Below are positions 15,867 through 23,235 of a stretch of DNA of 23,235 nt, in pieces. The DNA is taken from the NCBI GenBank assembly GCA_900557035.1, contig USRA01000033.1, positions 1-23,235 on the forward strand, in the 5' to 3' direction. Made by a program: the position numbers and the translations under genes. Every line of letters starts with the position of its first letter. Within the stretch, counting starts at the first letter, position 1. This DNA comes from an uncultured Prevotella sp. (GTDB lineage: Bacteria; Bacteroidota; Bacteroidia; Bacteroidales; Bacteroidaceae). Below the pieces are notes generated by a model. The model was not told the origin of the DNA and made no database searches. It saw only the letters and a list, made by a program, of their open reading frames with translations.

Positions 15867-15910
15867 AAAAAAAATGCTCCGGGAAAAGTCTTGGAACCTT
15901 TCCCGGAGCA
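15867..15910 (-). terminator. Terminator of the gyrA/TPR unit
   Basis: Arms 15875-15886 and 15899-15910 are perfectly complementary over 12 bp. On the minus strand they are followed by a run of eight Ts (15867-15874). The hairpin lies 33 nt after the TPR gene's stop. Confidence 0.92.
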
Positions 15911-15943
15911 ATAATCATTATTTCTAAAAGAGTTCAGGCAATA

Positions 15944-17152
15944 TTACTTGCTCTCTGCCTCAGCCTTCTTGGTCTCAGCTGCTGTTGGACCATAGTAGCC
16001 ATAGTAAGCCTGGTAGCGAGTGTAACCCCAATTAGCCTGAGCCTTCTCTGGGTCGAGCTCCTTAGCCTTGTCGAGAACCTTGATTGCCTCCTGGTAAACT
16101 ACCTTGCGACCATTAGGATCCTGCAAGTTACCAGCCTTGCTGTTGTAGCAAGCACCGAGGTAAACCAAAACAACAACGTTGTCTGGTTTTGCATCAAGAG
16201 CCTGCTTGAGGCAGTTGATAGCATTGTCAGCATCATTCTTCTGGATATACATCATACCCTTGTTAGCAAGAGCAACGAAGTTCTTAGGATTCTTAGCGAT
16301 AGCACCATCCAAAAGCTCCATCTGCTCCTTCTCCATCTTCAAAGAAGAATACATAGAGTTCAAACCGTCGAGGATAACCTCATTAGTCTGGTCCTTATCA
16401 AAGAGAGTCTTCAACTTGTTAACGTAAGCCAGAGAATCTTCCTTAGTCTTCAAACCATCCTTCATTACATAGAGCTTGAGGTTGAGGGCATCCTTAGCCT
16501 CCTTCTCGCTTGTCATAGCAATGTCGCAATACTTCTCACAACGAGCAGCATCCTTAGCCTGATAAGCATAACGAGCAGCGAAGAGAGCTACCTGACCGAT
16601 ATAATCCTTCTCCGCATCCTTCTGCTTAGCATCAATGCCAGCGAAGAGAGGATCAGAATCAGTATCGAGGAATGCACCCCAGTACTTCAATACCTCATCA
16701 GCCTTATTGTTCTGAGCAGCAGTCTGACCTGCGTTTACGAGCTGCTGGCGAGCAGCCCAAACACGTGATGCATTGCCATTGAACTTAGGGGCAACCTTAC
16801 CCTTAGCATTAGGAAGCTGATCGTACTTATAGCACTCAATAGCATTCATCAATGCATTGTAAGCACCCTCATTCATAGCATTCTCATCCACAGGATCATT
16901 CTTCTTCATGATCTGGTTGGTCTGCTGGATACTCTGCTGGTCGTTGAATGCCTTCATGCTGAGATCAACAAGCTTGTTGTAAGCCTTTGCCTTCTCTGCA
17001 TCGCCAGCCAACTGACCCAAATTCTGCTTAACCAAAGCCTCAGCCTCAGCATAAGTCTTAGCCTTCAGCACTGCCTTGAGGGCATCGCTGTCTCCTGCGA
17101 ATGCTGATGTGGTACCTAGTACCATCATTGCAGCAACGATTAACTTTTTCAT
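15944..17152 (-). CDS. Secreted tetratricopeptide-repeat protein
   Basis: A 402-residue protein with a clean signal peptide (MKKLIVAAMMVLGTTSAFAG, cleavage after AFA). It is helical and alanine/lysine-rich throughout. Degenerate TPR units are clearest at about residues 285-360, for example 'ALANKGMMYIQKNDADNAI' and 'LKQALDAKPDNVVVLVYLG'. The C-terminus is Tyr-rich, then charged (YYGYYGPTAAETKKAEAESK). It is probably periplasmic, acting as a protein-binding scaffold; no catalytic motif is seen. It follows gyrA by 77 bp, and I see no consensus promoter in that gap, so it may be read through from gyrA. A relation to gyrase function is not implied. Confidence 0.85.
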   Translation of the reverse strand: MKKLIVAAMMVLGTTSAFAGDSDALKAVLKAKTYAEAEALVKQNLGQLAGDAEKAKAYNKLVDLSMKAFNDQQSIQQTNQIMKKNDPVDENAMNEGAYNALMNAIECYKYDQLPNAKGKVAPKFNGNASRVWAARQQLVNAGQTAAQNNKADEVLKYWGAFLDTDSDPLFAGIDAKQKDAEKDYIGQVALFAARYAYQAKDAARCEKYCDIAMTSEKEAKDALNLKLYVMKDGLKTKEDSLAYVNKLKTLFDKDQTNEVILDGLNSMYSSLKMEKEQMELLDGAIAKNPKNFVALANKGMMYIQKNDADNAINCLKQALDAKPDNVVVLVYLGACYNSKAGNLQDPNGRKVVYQEAIKVLDKAKELDPEKAQANWGYTRYQAYYGYYGPTAAETKKAEAESK

Positions 17153-17215
17153 TTTGTTTAAAGTTTAAAAAGTTGAAATTTATAATTCTTTACGCGTCTT
17201 CAATATGATGTGAAC

Positions 17216-17245
17216 GAGCGTTCAGGATGTTACTCCTGAACGTTC
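17216..17245. other. Hairpin wrapped round the gyrA stop codon
   Basis: Bases 17216-17227 pair with 17234-17245 (12 bp, one G-T, 6-nt loop). The gyrA stop (17230-17232) lies in the loop. On the minus strand no T run follows, so it is not a normal terminator. It might act as an mRNA-stability or processing element between gyrA and the TPR gene. Confidence 0.75.
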
Positions 17246-19842
17246 TCGTCTTCTTGATTCTCTAATTCAGTTTCAGCCTCGACTACTTCTTCTGCTGTCT
17301 TGGCACCCACTGTGTCATTCTCAATCTCCTCGCTCTTCTTGGCCCAGGCAGAACGGCTTTCCTCCTCTACCGAAGCTTCAAGCTCTGAACTCATCACCTT
17401 ACATACGCTGGCGATGACATCATTCTTCTTAGCCAGATTAATGAGGCGAACACCCTGAGTGGCACGACCCATCACGCGACAGTCGGCTACTGCGAGACGA
17501 ATCACAATACCACTCTGGTTGATGATCATCAGGTCGTTATCATCGGTTACGTTCTTGATAGCTACCAGGCGACCGGTCTTCTCGGTGATATTGAGAGTCT
17601 TCACACCCTTACCACCACGGTTGGTTACACGGTAATCAACTACGTCTGAACGCTTACCATAACCCTGCTCGCTCACTACCATCACCGTCTCCTTCTCAGG
17701 ATCATTGACAACAATCATACCAATCAAGGCATCATCTCCATCATCGAGACGCATACCACGAACACCGGTAGAAGTACGACCCATAGTGCGGATCTGATTC
17801 TCATCGAAGCGAACAGCACGACCGTTGCGGTTAGCGAGGATCAACTCATTATGACCATTGGTCAAGCGAACATCTACTACTTCGTCACCTTCAACGATAT
17901 TGATGGCAATCACACCGTTGGCACGAGGACGAGAGTATGCTTCAAGACAAGTCTTCTTGACTGTACCATTCTTGGTAGCGAAGACTACATAATGACTGTT
18001 GATGAACTCTGCATCGTTCAAACCTTTCAAACGAAGGAATGCATTCACCTGATCATCGCTCTCGATGTTGAGAAGATTCTGGATTGCACGACCCTTTGAA
18101 TTGCGGTCACCCTCTGGAATCTCGTAACACTTCAACCAGTAGCAGCGGCCCTTCTTGGTGAAGAACAGCATGGTCTGGTGCATAGTTGCAGGATAGATAT
18201 ACTCGGTGAAGTCCTTATCACGGGTGCGGGCACCCTTGGCACCAACACCACCGCGAGCCTGCTCACGGAACTCTGACAATGGAGTACGCTTGATGTATCC
18301 GAGATGACTGACCGTGATAACCACAGGATCGTTTGGATAGAAGTCCTCTGGATTGAACTCATGATCGTCTGGCTTGATCATCGTACGACGTGCATCGCCA
18401 TACTTCTCCTTCACCTCATTGAGTTCATCCTTCATCACCTTCTTGCAAAGCTCTGGATCGTTCAAGATTTGGTTCAAGTAGTCGATGGTCTTCATCAACT
18501 CATTGAATTCATTGTGCAACTGCTCCAGGCGCAAGCCAGTCAACTGGCTGAGGCGCATGTCAACAATAGCCTTACTCTGCAGTTCGTCGAGTTCAAAACG
18601 CTTCTCCAAATTGCGCTGGGCATCAGAAGGAGTCTTGCTGGCACGAATGATATGAACCACCTCATCAATATTGTCACAGGCGATAATCAATCCCTCGAGG
18701 ATATGAGCACGCTCCTGTGCTTTCTTCAGTTCAAACTGAGTACGGCGGATTGTAACATCATGACGATGATCAACGAAGTACTTCACGCATTCCTTCAAAC
18801 TCAGGAGACGTGGACGACCATTAACAAGAGCGATGCAATTTACTGAGAATGAACTCTGAAGAGCTGTCAACTTGAAGAGTTTGTTCAAGAGAACGTTAGC
18901 ATTCGCATCACGCTTTACATCAACCACGATACGCATACCCTGACGGCCAGACTCATCGTTAACATTAGCAATACCATCTACTCTGCCTTCCTTGGCAAGA
19001 TCAGCAATAGCCATCACGAGCTGCTCCTTGTTGACACCATAAGGAATCTCGGTGATGACAATCTTATCGTGATTTTCGCCAGTCTCGATCTCTGCAGTAG
19101 CACGTACTACGATTCTACCCTTACCGGTCTCATAGGCATCCTTTACTCCCTGGATACCATAGATTGTAGCACCAGTAGGGAAATCAGGAGCAGGGATATA
19201 CTGCATCAAGCCATCTGTATCAATATCATTATTGTCGATGTAAGCACAGCAGCCATCAATTACCTCACCCAGATTGTGGGTAGGAATATTGGTAGCCATA
19301 CCTACAGCAATACCGTTACCACCATTCACCAGCAGATTAGGAATCTTGGTAGGCATTACGGAAGGTTCCTGGAGGGTGTCGTCGAAGTTGTTCATCATAT
19401 CAACGGTCTCCTTGTCGAGGTCGTCCATGATGTGCTCACCCATCTTAGAGAGTCGGCACTCTGTATAACGCATCGCAGCAGGAGAGTCGCCGTCCACAGA
19501 ACCGAAGTTACCCTGTCCATCAATCAAAGTGTAACGCATGTTCCACTCCTGACCCATACGAACCAAGGCACCATACACAGAAGAGTCACCATGTGGGTGG
19601 TACTTACCAAGTACCTCACCAACTACGCGGGCACACTTCTTGTAAGGTTTATCACTGGTGTTTCCAATACCCAGCATACCATAGAGAATACGGCGGTGCA
19701 CAGGCTTGAAACCATCGCGTACATCAGGGAGGGCACGAGCCACAATCACTGACATCGAATAGTCGATGTAGCTAGACTTCATCTCCTCCTCAATGTTGAT
19801 TTTCATGATTCTATCATGATCCATTGTCTGATTTTCGTCCAT
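17230..19842 (-). CDS. gyrA: DNA gyrase subunit A
   Basis: An 870-residue type IIA topoisomerase subunit that cuts and passes DNA to introduce negative supercoils, working with GyrB. The catalytic tyrosine is Y126 in AAMRYTE, equal to E. coli Y122. The quinolone region reads [16 protein letters not shown]87 equals E. coli S83, and G91 stands at the position of E. coli D87. The C-terminal DNA-wrapping domain contains the GyrA-box-like '[10 protein letters not shown]' near residue 560, which favours GyrA over ParC. The last 50 residues are acidic. An internal start at M7 (MDHDRIMK) is possible. The gene is divergent from clpC, with a leader of nearly 200 nt if the proposed promoter is right. 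Confidence 0.96.
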   Translation of the reverse strand: MDENQTMDHDRIMKINIEEEMKSSYIDYSMSVIVARALPDVRDGFKPVHRRILYGMLGIGNTSDKPYKKCARVVGEVLGKYHPHGDSSVYGALVRMGQEWNMRYTLIDGQGNFGSVDGDSPAAMRYTECRLSKMGEHIMDDLDKETVDMMNNFDDTLQEPSVMPTKIPNLLVNGGNGIAVGMATNIPTHNLGEVIDGCCAYIDNNDIDTDGLMQYIPAPDFPTGATIYGIQGVKDAYETGKGRIVVRATAEIETGENHDKIVITEIPYGVNKEQLVMAIADLAKEGRVDGIANVNDESGRQGMRIVVDVKRDANANVLLNKLFKLTALQSSFSVNCIALVNGRPRLLSLKECVKYFVDHRHDVTIRRTQFELKKAQERAHILEGLIIACDNIDEVVHIIRASKTPSDAQRNLEKRFELDELQSKAIVDMRLSQLTGLRLEQLHNEFNELMKTIDYLNQILNDPELCKKVMKDELNEVKEKYGDARRTMIKPDDHEFNPEDFYPNDPVVITVSHLGYIKRTPLSEFREQARGGVGAKGARTRDKDFTEYIYPATMHQTMLFFTKKGRCYWLKCYEIPEGDRNSKGRAIQNLLNIESDDQVNAFLRLKGLNDAEFINSHYVVFATKNGTVKKTCLEAYSRPRANGVIAINIVEGDEVVDVRLTNGHNELILANRNGRAVRFDENQIRTMGRTSTGVRGMRLDDGDDALIGMIVVNDPEKETVMVVSEQGYGKRSDVVDYRVTNRGGKGVKTLNITEKTGRLVAIKNVTDDNDLMIINQSGIVIRLAVADCRVMGRATQGVRLINLAKKNDVIASVCKVMSSELEASVEEESRSAWAKKSEEIENDTVGAKTAEEVVEAETELENQEDENVQE

Positions 19843-20040
19843 ATTTAAATACTAATTGTTTATACCTTATTATATATATACCTATTTACCTTCTATTTTC
19901 AGGCGTTGACAGGTATTTGCCACCATCCAAGGGAGAAGCATCAGCGACAGCTTCCAACCAACCTTGCAAAAATGGCTCGAAATTGCGTTTAAGGGCATTT
20001 TTTTGCGTTTTAAGCCGTTTTAGCCTCTGCAAAATCACGA

Positions 20041-20048
20041 CAAAGGTA
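20041..20048 (-). promoter_or_regulatory. Possible -7 element for gyrA
   Basis: On the minus strand TACCTTTG matches the TAnnTTTG consensus, but no TTG or TTTG stands 20 nt upstream. Transcription would begin near 20034. Confidence 0.45.
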
Positions 20049-20142
20049 CAAAAATAAAATGAAATAAAAGGCACTGAATCGAAAAAAAACGATAATTTAG
20101 CATTAATTGTGTTTTAAATAAGTAAAAAAGTTGCCTAAACTC

Positions 20143-20173
20143 TTGTTTGTTACCAAAATAATGTGTACTTTTG
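20143..20173 (+). promoter_or_regulatory. Promoter of clpC
   Basis: TTG at 20143-20145, 20 nt, TACTTTTG at 20166-20173, leaving a short leader before ATG 20197. No CIRCE-type inverted repeat or other heat-shock operator is seen. Confidence 0.8.
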
Positions 20174-20196
20174 CATTTGAATTTAATGAGTAAGAC

Positions 20197-23043
20197 ATGC
20201 AAAATCCATTTCAACATATCAACGACGTACTCAACTACAGTGGCAAGGAAGCCTACCGTATGTTGGGAAATCAGGTGAACACTGAGCACTTGATGTTGGG
20301 AATCCTGCATTGTGGCAACAAGCAGGTAAACGATATTTTCGAGCATTTTGGCATCAACACCGACGTACTCCGCTCTACGCTTTACGATTCGCAAGAACAG
20401 GCGATAGACAAAATCTCTGCTGAAGAAATTGCGGAAACAAAAGAAGGAAGAGCCTTGAAGTACGGCAAGGAGACCAGCGAAGTGATCAGCGAAGCCATTA
20501 TTGAAGCCCGCCTCTGTGAGGGGAAGGCTGCATTGGTTCAACCGGAGCACCTCCTGCTCGCCATCCTGAAGAAGGATAAGTGCGACCCAGCCAAACTGCT
20601 CATCACACAAGGTCTGACCTATAAGAAGCTGTTCGACTACATCAATGGCATCAATCTGGATATTGACAACAAACTCAACAAGCTGAACCAAGAAGTAGAG
20701 AACTATAAGCGCAACCAGATTGAAGGAGATTCAGAACAGGAACCTGTAGATGAAATGCCAGAAACAAAGACTGCGCCAGAGCAGGAACAAGAATCTGCCG
20801 AAGACGGCTTCAATATGATTGACCTGCGAGACAAGCAACAGCTTCCCGAAAGTCTGGAAGAAGCCGATACTTCTACCCTTCCTGACGGTGCAGCTTCAAC
20901 CCAGGACAACCAGGGAGATCTGCTGGATCCGGAGGAGGAACCACTCGACTTCAGTGAAAATCAAAATTCCGCCAACGGAAAACTGGGAGGCAACAACGGC
21001 AAGCATGCACGCAATGTAGTGGGCGCCAAGCCAACCAAGTCGAATACTCCATATCTGGACAAGTTCAGCTACGATCTGACCAAGGCTGCCAAGAACGGAA
21101 GCCTGGATCCTGTAGTAGGAAGAGATAAGGAGATTACCCGTCTGATGGAGATTCTGGGAAGAAGAAAGAAAAACAACCCAGTATTAATAGGCGAACCTGG
21201 TGTGGGCAAAAGTGCCATCGTAGAAGGATTGGCACAGATGATAGCCAAAGGCGACCAGAGTTCCCTCTTCTTCAACAAGCGCGTATTGAGCCTCGACATA
21301 ACAGGCATTGTTGCAGGCACCAAGTATAGAGGTCAGTTTGAAGAGCGCATCAAGGGCGTTATCAAGGAACTGGAAAGAAACCCGAACATCATCGTTTTCA
21401 TCGATGAAATCCACACGCTTATTGGTGCAGGCGGCGCAGAAGGAAGCATGGACGCTGCCAACATCATGAAACCTGCCCTGGCACGTGGCTTCATCCAGTG
21501 CATCGGAGCCACCACCCTCAACGAATATCGCAAGAGTATAGAAAAGGATGGGGCTTTGGAACGTAGATTCCAGAAGATCATCGTAGAGCCTACAACCGCC
21601 GAAGAGACACTGGAGATCCTGCATAACATCAAGGAGAAATACGAAGAGCATCATAATGTGAGCTACACTGACGAAGCACTGAAAGCATGCGTAAAGCTTG
21701 CAGACAGATACATGCACGAACGCTCCTTCCCAGACAAGGCCATTGATGTGATGGACGAGGCAGGTGCTCACATTCACATTAACAGTGCCACCATCCCTGA
21801 CGAACTCATAGAGGCAGAAAAGAAACTCAATGAAACCATCGCCAAGAAACAGGCTGCCGTGGCAAGCCAGAACTTCGAGATGGCTGCGACATTGAGAGAC
21901 TATCAGACAAAGCAGGAACGCGACATAGAGATGATGCGCAAGCAATGGGAACAGGGCGATCCGAACCACCGTGTCACCCTCGACGAAACGGAAATCGCCA
22001 AGGTAGTAAGCAACATGACGGGCATCCCTGTCCAGCAAATGGCAGAGAGCGAGAATATCCGTCTCAGAAATATGGGCAAGGTACTCAAGGAAAAAGTGAT
22101 TGCACAGGACGCAGCCATCGACAAGGTTGTAAAATCCATCCAGCGCAACCGCATGGGACTGAAAGACCCTAACCACCCTATCGGCGTATTTATGTTCCTT
22201 GGTCCTACCGGTGTCGGAAAGACCTACCTCGCCAAGAAACTGGCAGAAGAAATGTTCGGTTCGGCAGATGCACTCTTCCGCATCGACATGAGTGAGTATG
22301 CAGAAGGATTCAACACTTCACGACTCATCGGTTCGCCTCCAGGATATGTAGGCTACGATGAAGGTGGACAATTGACAGAGAAAGTACGCCGCAAACCTTA
22401 CAGCATCGTTTTGCTGGATGAGATAGAGAAGGCAAACAGCCAGGTGTTCAATCTCCTGCTGCAGGTAATGGATGAAGGAAGACTGACTGATGGAAATGGT
22501 CGCCTGATTGACTTCCGTAACACCATCATCATTATGACCTCCAACGCAGGTACCCGCCAGCTCAAGGAGTTCGGCAGAGGCGTAGGTTTCAATGCTGGCG
22601 GAATCGGCAGCAACGGAATGCCTATCGACGAAAAGGATAAGGAGTATGCTCGTAGTGTCATTCAGAAGCATCTGTCCAAGCAGTTTGCTCCGGAGTTCCT
22701 CAACCGTCTCGATGAGATTATCACCTTCGACCAGCTCGATTTGTCTGCCATCACCAGCATCGTAGATCTGGAGCTGAAATCTCTTGTAAAGCGAGTTGAA
22801 AATCTGGGTTACCATTTCCAGATGACCGACAAGGCCAAGGAATTCGTAGCCAGCAAGGGATACGACGTGCAGTTTGGAGCCCGCCCACTGAAGCGAGCTA
22901 TCCAAAACTACGTAGAAGACGGACTCTGCGAGCTGCTGATGGAAGGCAACCTGAAGTCAGGATCCGTCATCAGCATCGGAAAGAATCCGAAGAAAGACGA
23001 ATTGACTTTCAAAAATTTGACAAAAGATCATTTTGGTATATAA
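20197..23043 (+). CDS. clpC: AAA+ protease ATPase ClpC
   Basis: A 948-residue double-AAA+ unfoldase that feeds proteins to ClpP. Two Clp_N-type repeats occupy residues 1 to about 150. A charged, Glu/Gln-rich linker follows (about 165-285), longer than in typical ClpC proteins of 810-860 residues. The first AAA+ domain has Walker A GEPGVGKS at 332-339 and Walker B FIDE at 401-404. A short UVR-like middle segment (about 545-590, '[18 protein letters not shown]') distinguishes it from ClpB, which has a long coiled-coil M domain. The second Walker A is GPTGVGKT at 669-676, and the ClpP-docking VGF tripeptide is at 796-798. The VGF loop supports a protease partner rather than a disaggregase role. 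It is transcribed alone. Confidence 0.93.
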   Translation: MQNPFQHINDVLNYSGKEAYRMLGNQVNTEHLMLGILHCGNKQVNDIFEHFGINTDVLRSTLYDSQEQAIDKISAEEIAETKEGRALKYGKETSEVISEAIIEARLCEGKAALVQPEHLLLAILKKDKCDPAKLLITQGLTYKKLFDYINGINLDIDNKLNKLNQEVENYKRNQIEGDSEQEPVDEMPETKTAPEQEQESAEDGFNMIDLRDKQQLPESLEEADTSTLPDGAASTQDNQGDLLDPEEEPLDFSENQNSANGKLGGNNGKHARNVVGAKPTKSNTPYLDKFSYDLTKAAKNGSLDPVVGRDKEITRLMEILGRRKKNNPVLIGEPGVGKSAIVEGLAQMIAKGDQSSLFFNKRVLSLDITGIVAGTKYRGQFEERIKGVIKELERNPNIIVFIDEIHTLIGAGGAEGSMDAANIMKPALARGFIQCIGATTLNEYRKSIEKDGALERRFQKIIVEPTTAEETLEILHNIKEKYEEHHNVSYTDEALKACVKLADRYMHERSFPDKAIDVMDEAGAHIHINSATIPDELIEAEKKLNETIAKKQAAVASQNFEMAATLRDYQTKQERDIEMMRKQWEQGDPNHRVTLDETEIAKVVSNMTGIPVQQMAESENIRLRNMGKVLKEKVIAQDAAIDKVVKSIQRNRMGLKDPNHPIGVFMFLGPTGVGKTYLAKKLAEEMFGSADALFRIDMSEYAEGFNTSRLIGSPPGYVGYDEGGQLTEKVRRKPYSIVLLDEIEKANSQVFNLLLQVMDEGRLTDGNGRLIDFRNTIIIMTSNAGTRQLKEFGRGVGFNAGGIGSNGMPIDEKDKEYARSVIQKHLSKQFAPEFLNRLDEIITFDQLDLSAITSIVDLELKSLVKRVENLGYHFQMTDKAKEFVASKGYDVQFGARPLKRAIQNYVEDGLCELLMEGNLKSGSVISIGKNPKKDELTFKNLTKDHFGI

Positions 23044-23054
23044 AATCTCACATC

Positions 23055-23095
23055 AGGGAGCTTGCCTGTGAAGGTAGGCTCCCTTCCATTTTAGT
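23055..23095 (+). terminator. Probable clpC terminator
   Basis: AGGGAGC (23055-23061) pairs with GCTCCCT (23078-23084), with partial inner pairing, followed by a short T-rich stretch. The T run is weak. Confidence 0.6.
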
Positions 23096-23157
23096 TAATG
23101 ATAGTTAACTAAAAGAAAACTCTTCACAAATTATTTTCTCATTTAGAAAATTTTGGT

Positions 23158-23165
23158 TACCTTTG
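23158..23165 (+). promoter_or_regulatory. -7 element of the tRNA gene
   Basis: TACCTTTG, 19 nt before the tRNA, matches the Bacteroidota -7 consensus. The -33 element is poor (TTT at 23135-23137). Confidence 0.55.
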
Positions 23166-23184
23166 CATTCACGTAAAGAGAAAA

Positions 23185-23235
<51 letters not shown>

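Larger units (their letters stand above)
19843..20196. other. Divergent gyrA/clpC intergenic region
   Basis: 354 bp with no convincing gene. It holds the clpC promoter (20143-20173), a possible gyrA -7 element (20041-20048) and a gyrA leader of about 190 nt. That leader contains imperfect repeats of TTGCGTTTAAG (at 19983 and 20003). It also carries a 38-codon minus-strand frame, ATG 19998 to TAG 19882, which could be an upstream ORF but has no recognisable product. Confidence 0.6.

Noticed and set aside
15779..16768. 329-codon plus-strand frame opposite the TPR gene
   Set aside because: It crosses the importer promoter and the perfect terminator, and its Leu/Ile/Ser-rich product is typical of an antisense shadow.
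21184..22176. 330-codon minus-strand frame within clpC
   Set aside because: It lies opposite conserved AAA+ motifs and has no domain of its own.

Overview
The window looks like a chromosomal segment of a Bacteroidota bacterium, most likely Prevotella/Segatella (S. copri-like). The support is: six promoters that fit the Bacteroidota consensus TTG/TTTG - 20 nt - TAnnTTTG exactly; almost no Shine-Dalgarno sequences; AT-rich A/T-tract leaders; and a lineage-typical gene pair, an HU-related DNA-binding protein followed by a 30-residue 'smalltalk' peptide. The species assignment is from general resemblance, not from a search.

Layout. 1-979 holds no gene: a leftward promoter (for a gene off the left edge), a large nested inverted repeat (527-688), and the promoter and structured leader of the HU-like gene. 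980-1904 is the HU-like gene, the smalltalk peptide and a strong terminator. 1973-4606 is a six-repeat SLBB polysaccharide-export protein, ending at a two-way terminator. 6912-4735 (minus) is a probable two-gene operon, a YfcE-type phosphodiesterase and a COG2509-type FAD oxidoreductase; the phosphodiesterase leader is almost entirely a 6-nt periodic repeat. 7129-13391 is a four-gene operon: aspartokinase/homoserine dehydrogenase, a phosphoglycerate-mutase-like protein in the slot where homoserine kinase is expected, threonine synthase and a D-2-hydroxyacid dehydrogenase, closed by a terminator and then four CCTTAAGG sites spaced exactly 22 bp. 15801-13544 (minus) is a lipoprotein substrate-binding protein plus a FecCD/BtuC permease with no ATPase gene. 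19842-15944 (minus) is gyrA followed by a periplasmic TPR protein. 20197-23043 is an AAA+ ClpC with an unusually long linker, divergent from gyrA. The window ends inside a tRNA-Thr(CGT).

How the genes work together. The clearest pathway is aspartate to threonine: ThrA carries the aspartokinase and homoserine dehydrogenase steps and ThrC the last step. The missing homoserine kinase is most simply supplied by the alkaline-phosphatase-superfamily protein between them, as earlier comparative work on Bacteroidota has proposed. Most of the rest is housekeeping (gyrA, clpC, tRNA). The unusual material is mostly non-coding: the nested palindrome and octamer family upstream of the HU/smalltalk pair, the CCTTAAGG array, the hexamer leader of the phosphodiesterase, and a hairpin wrapped round the gyrA stop codon. 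I saw no insertion sequence, CRISPR array, prophage structural gene or defence system.
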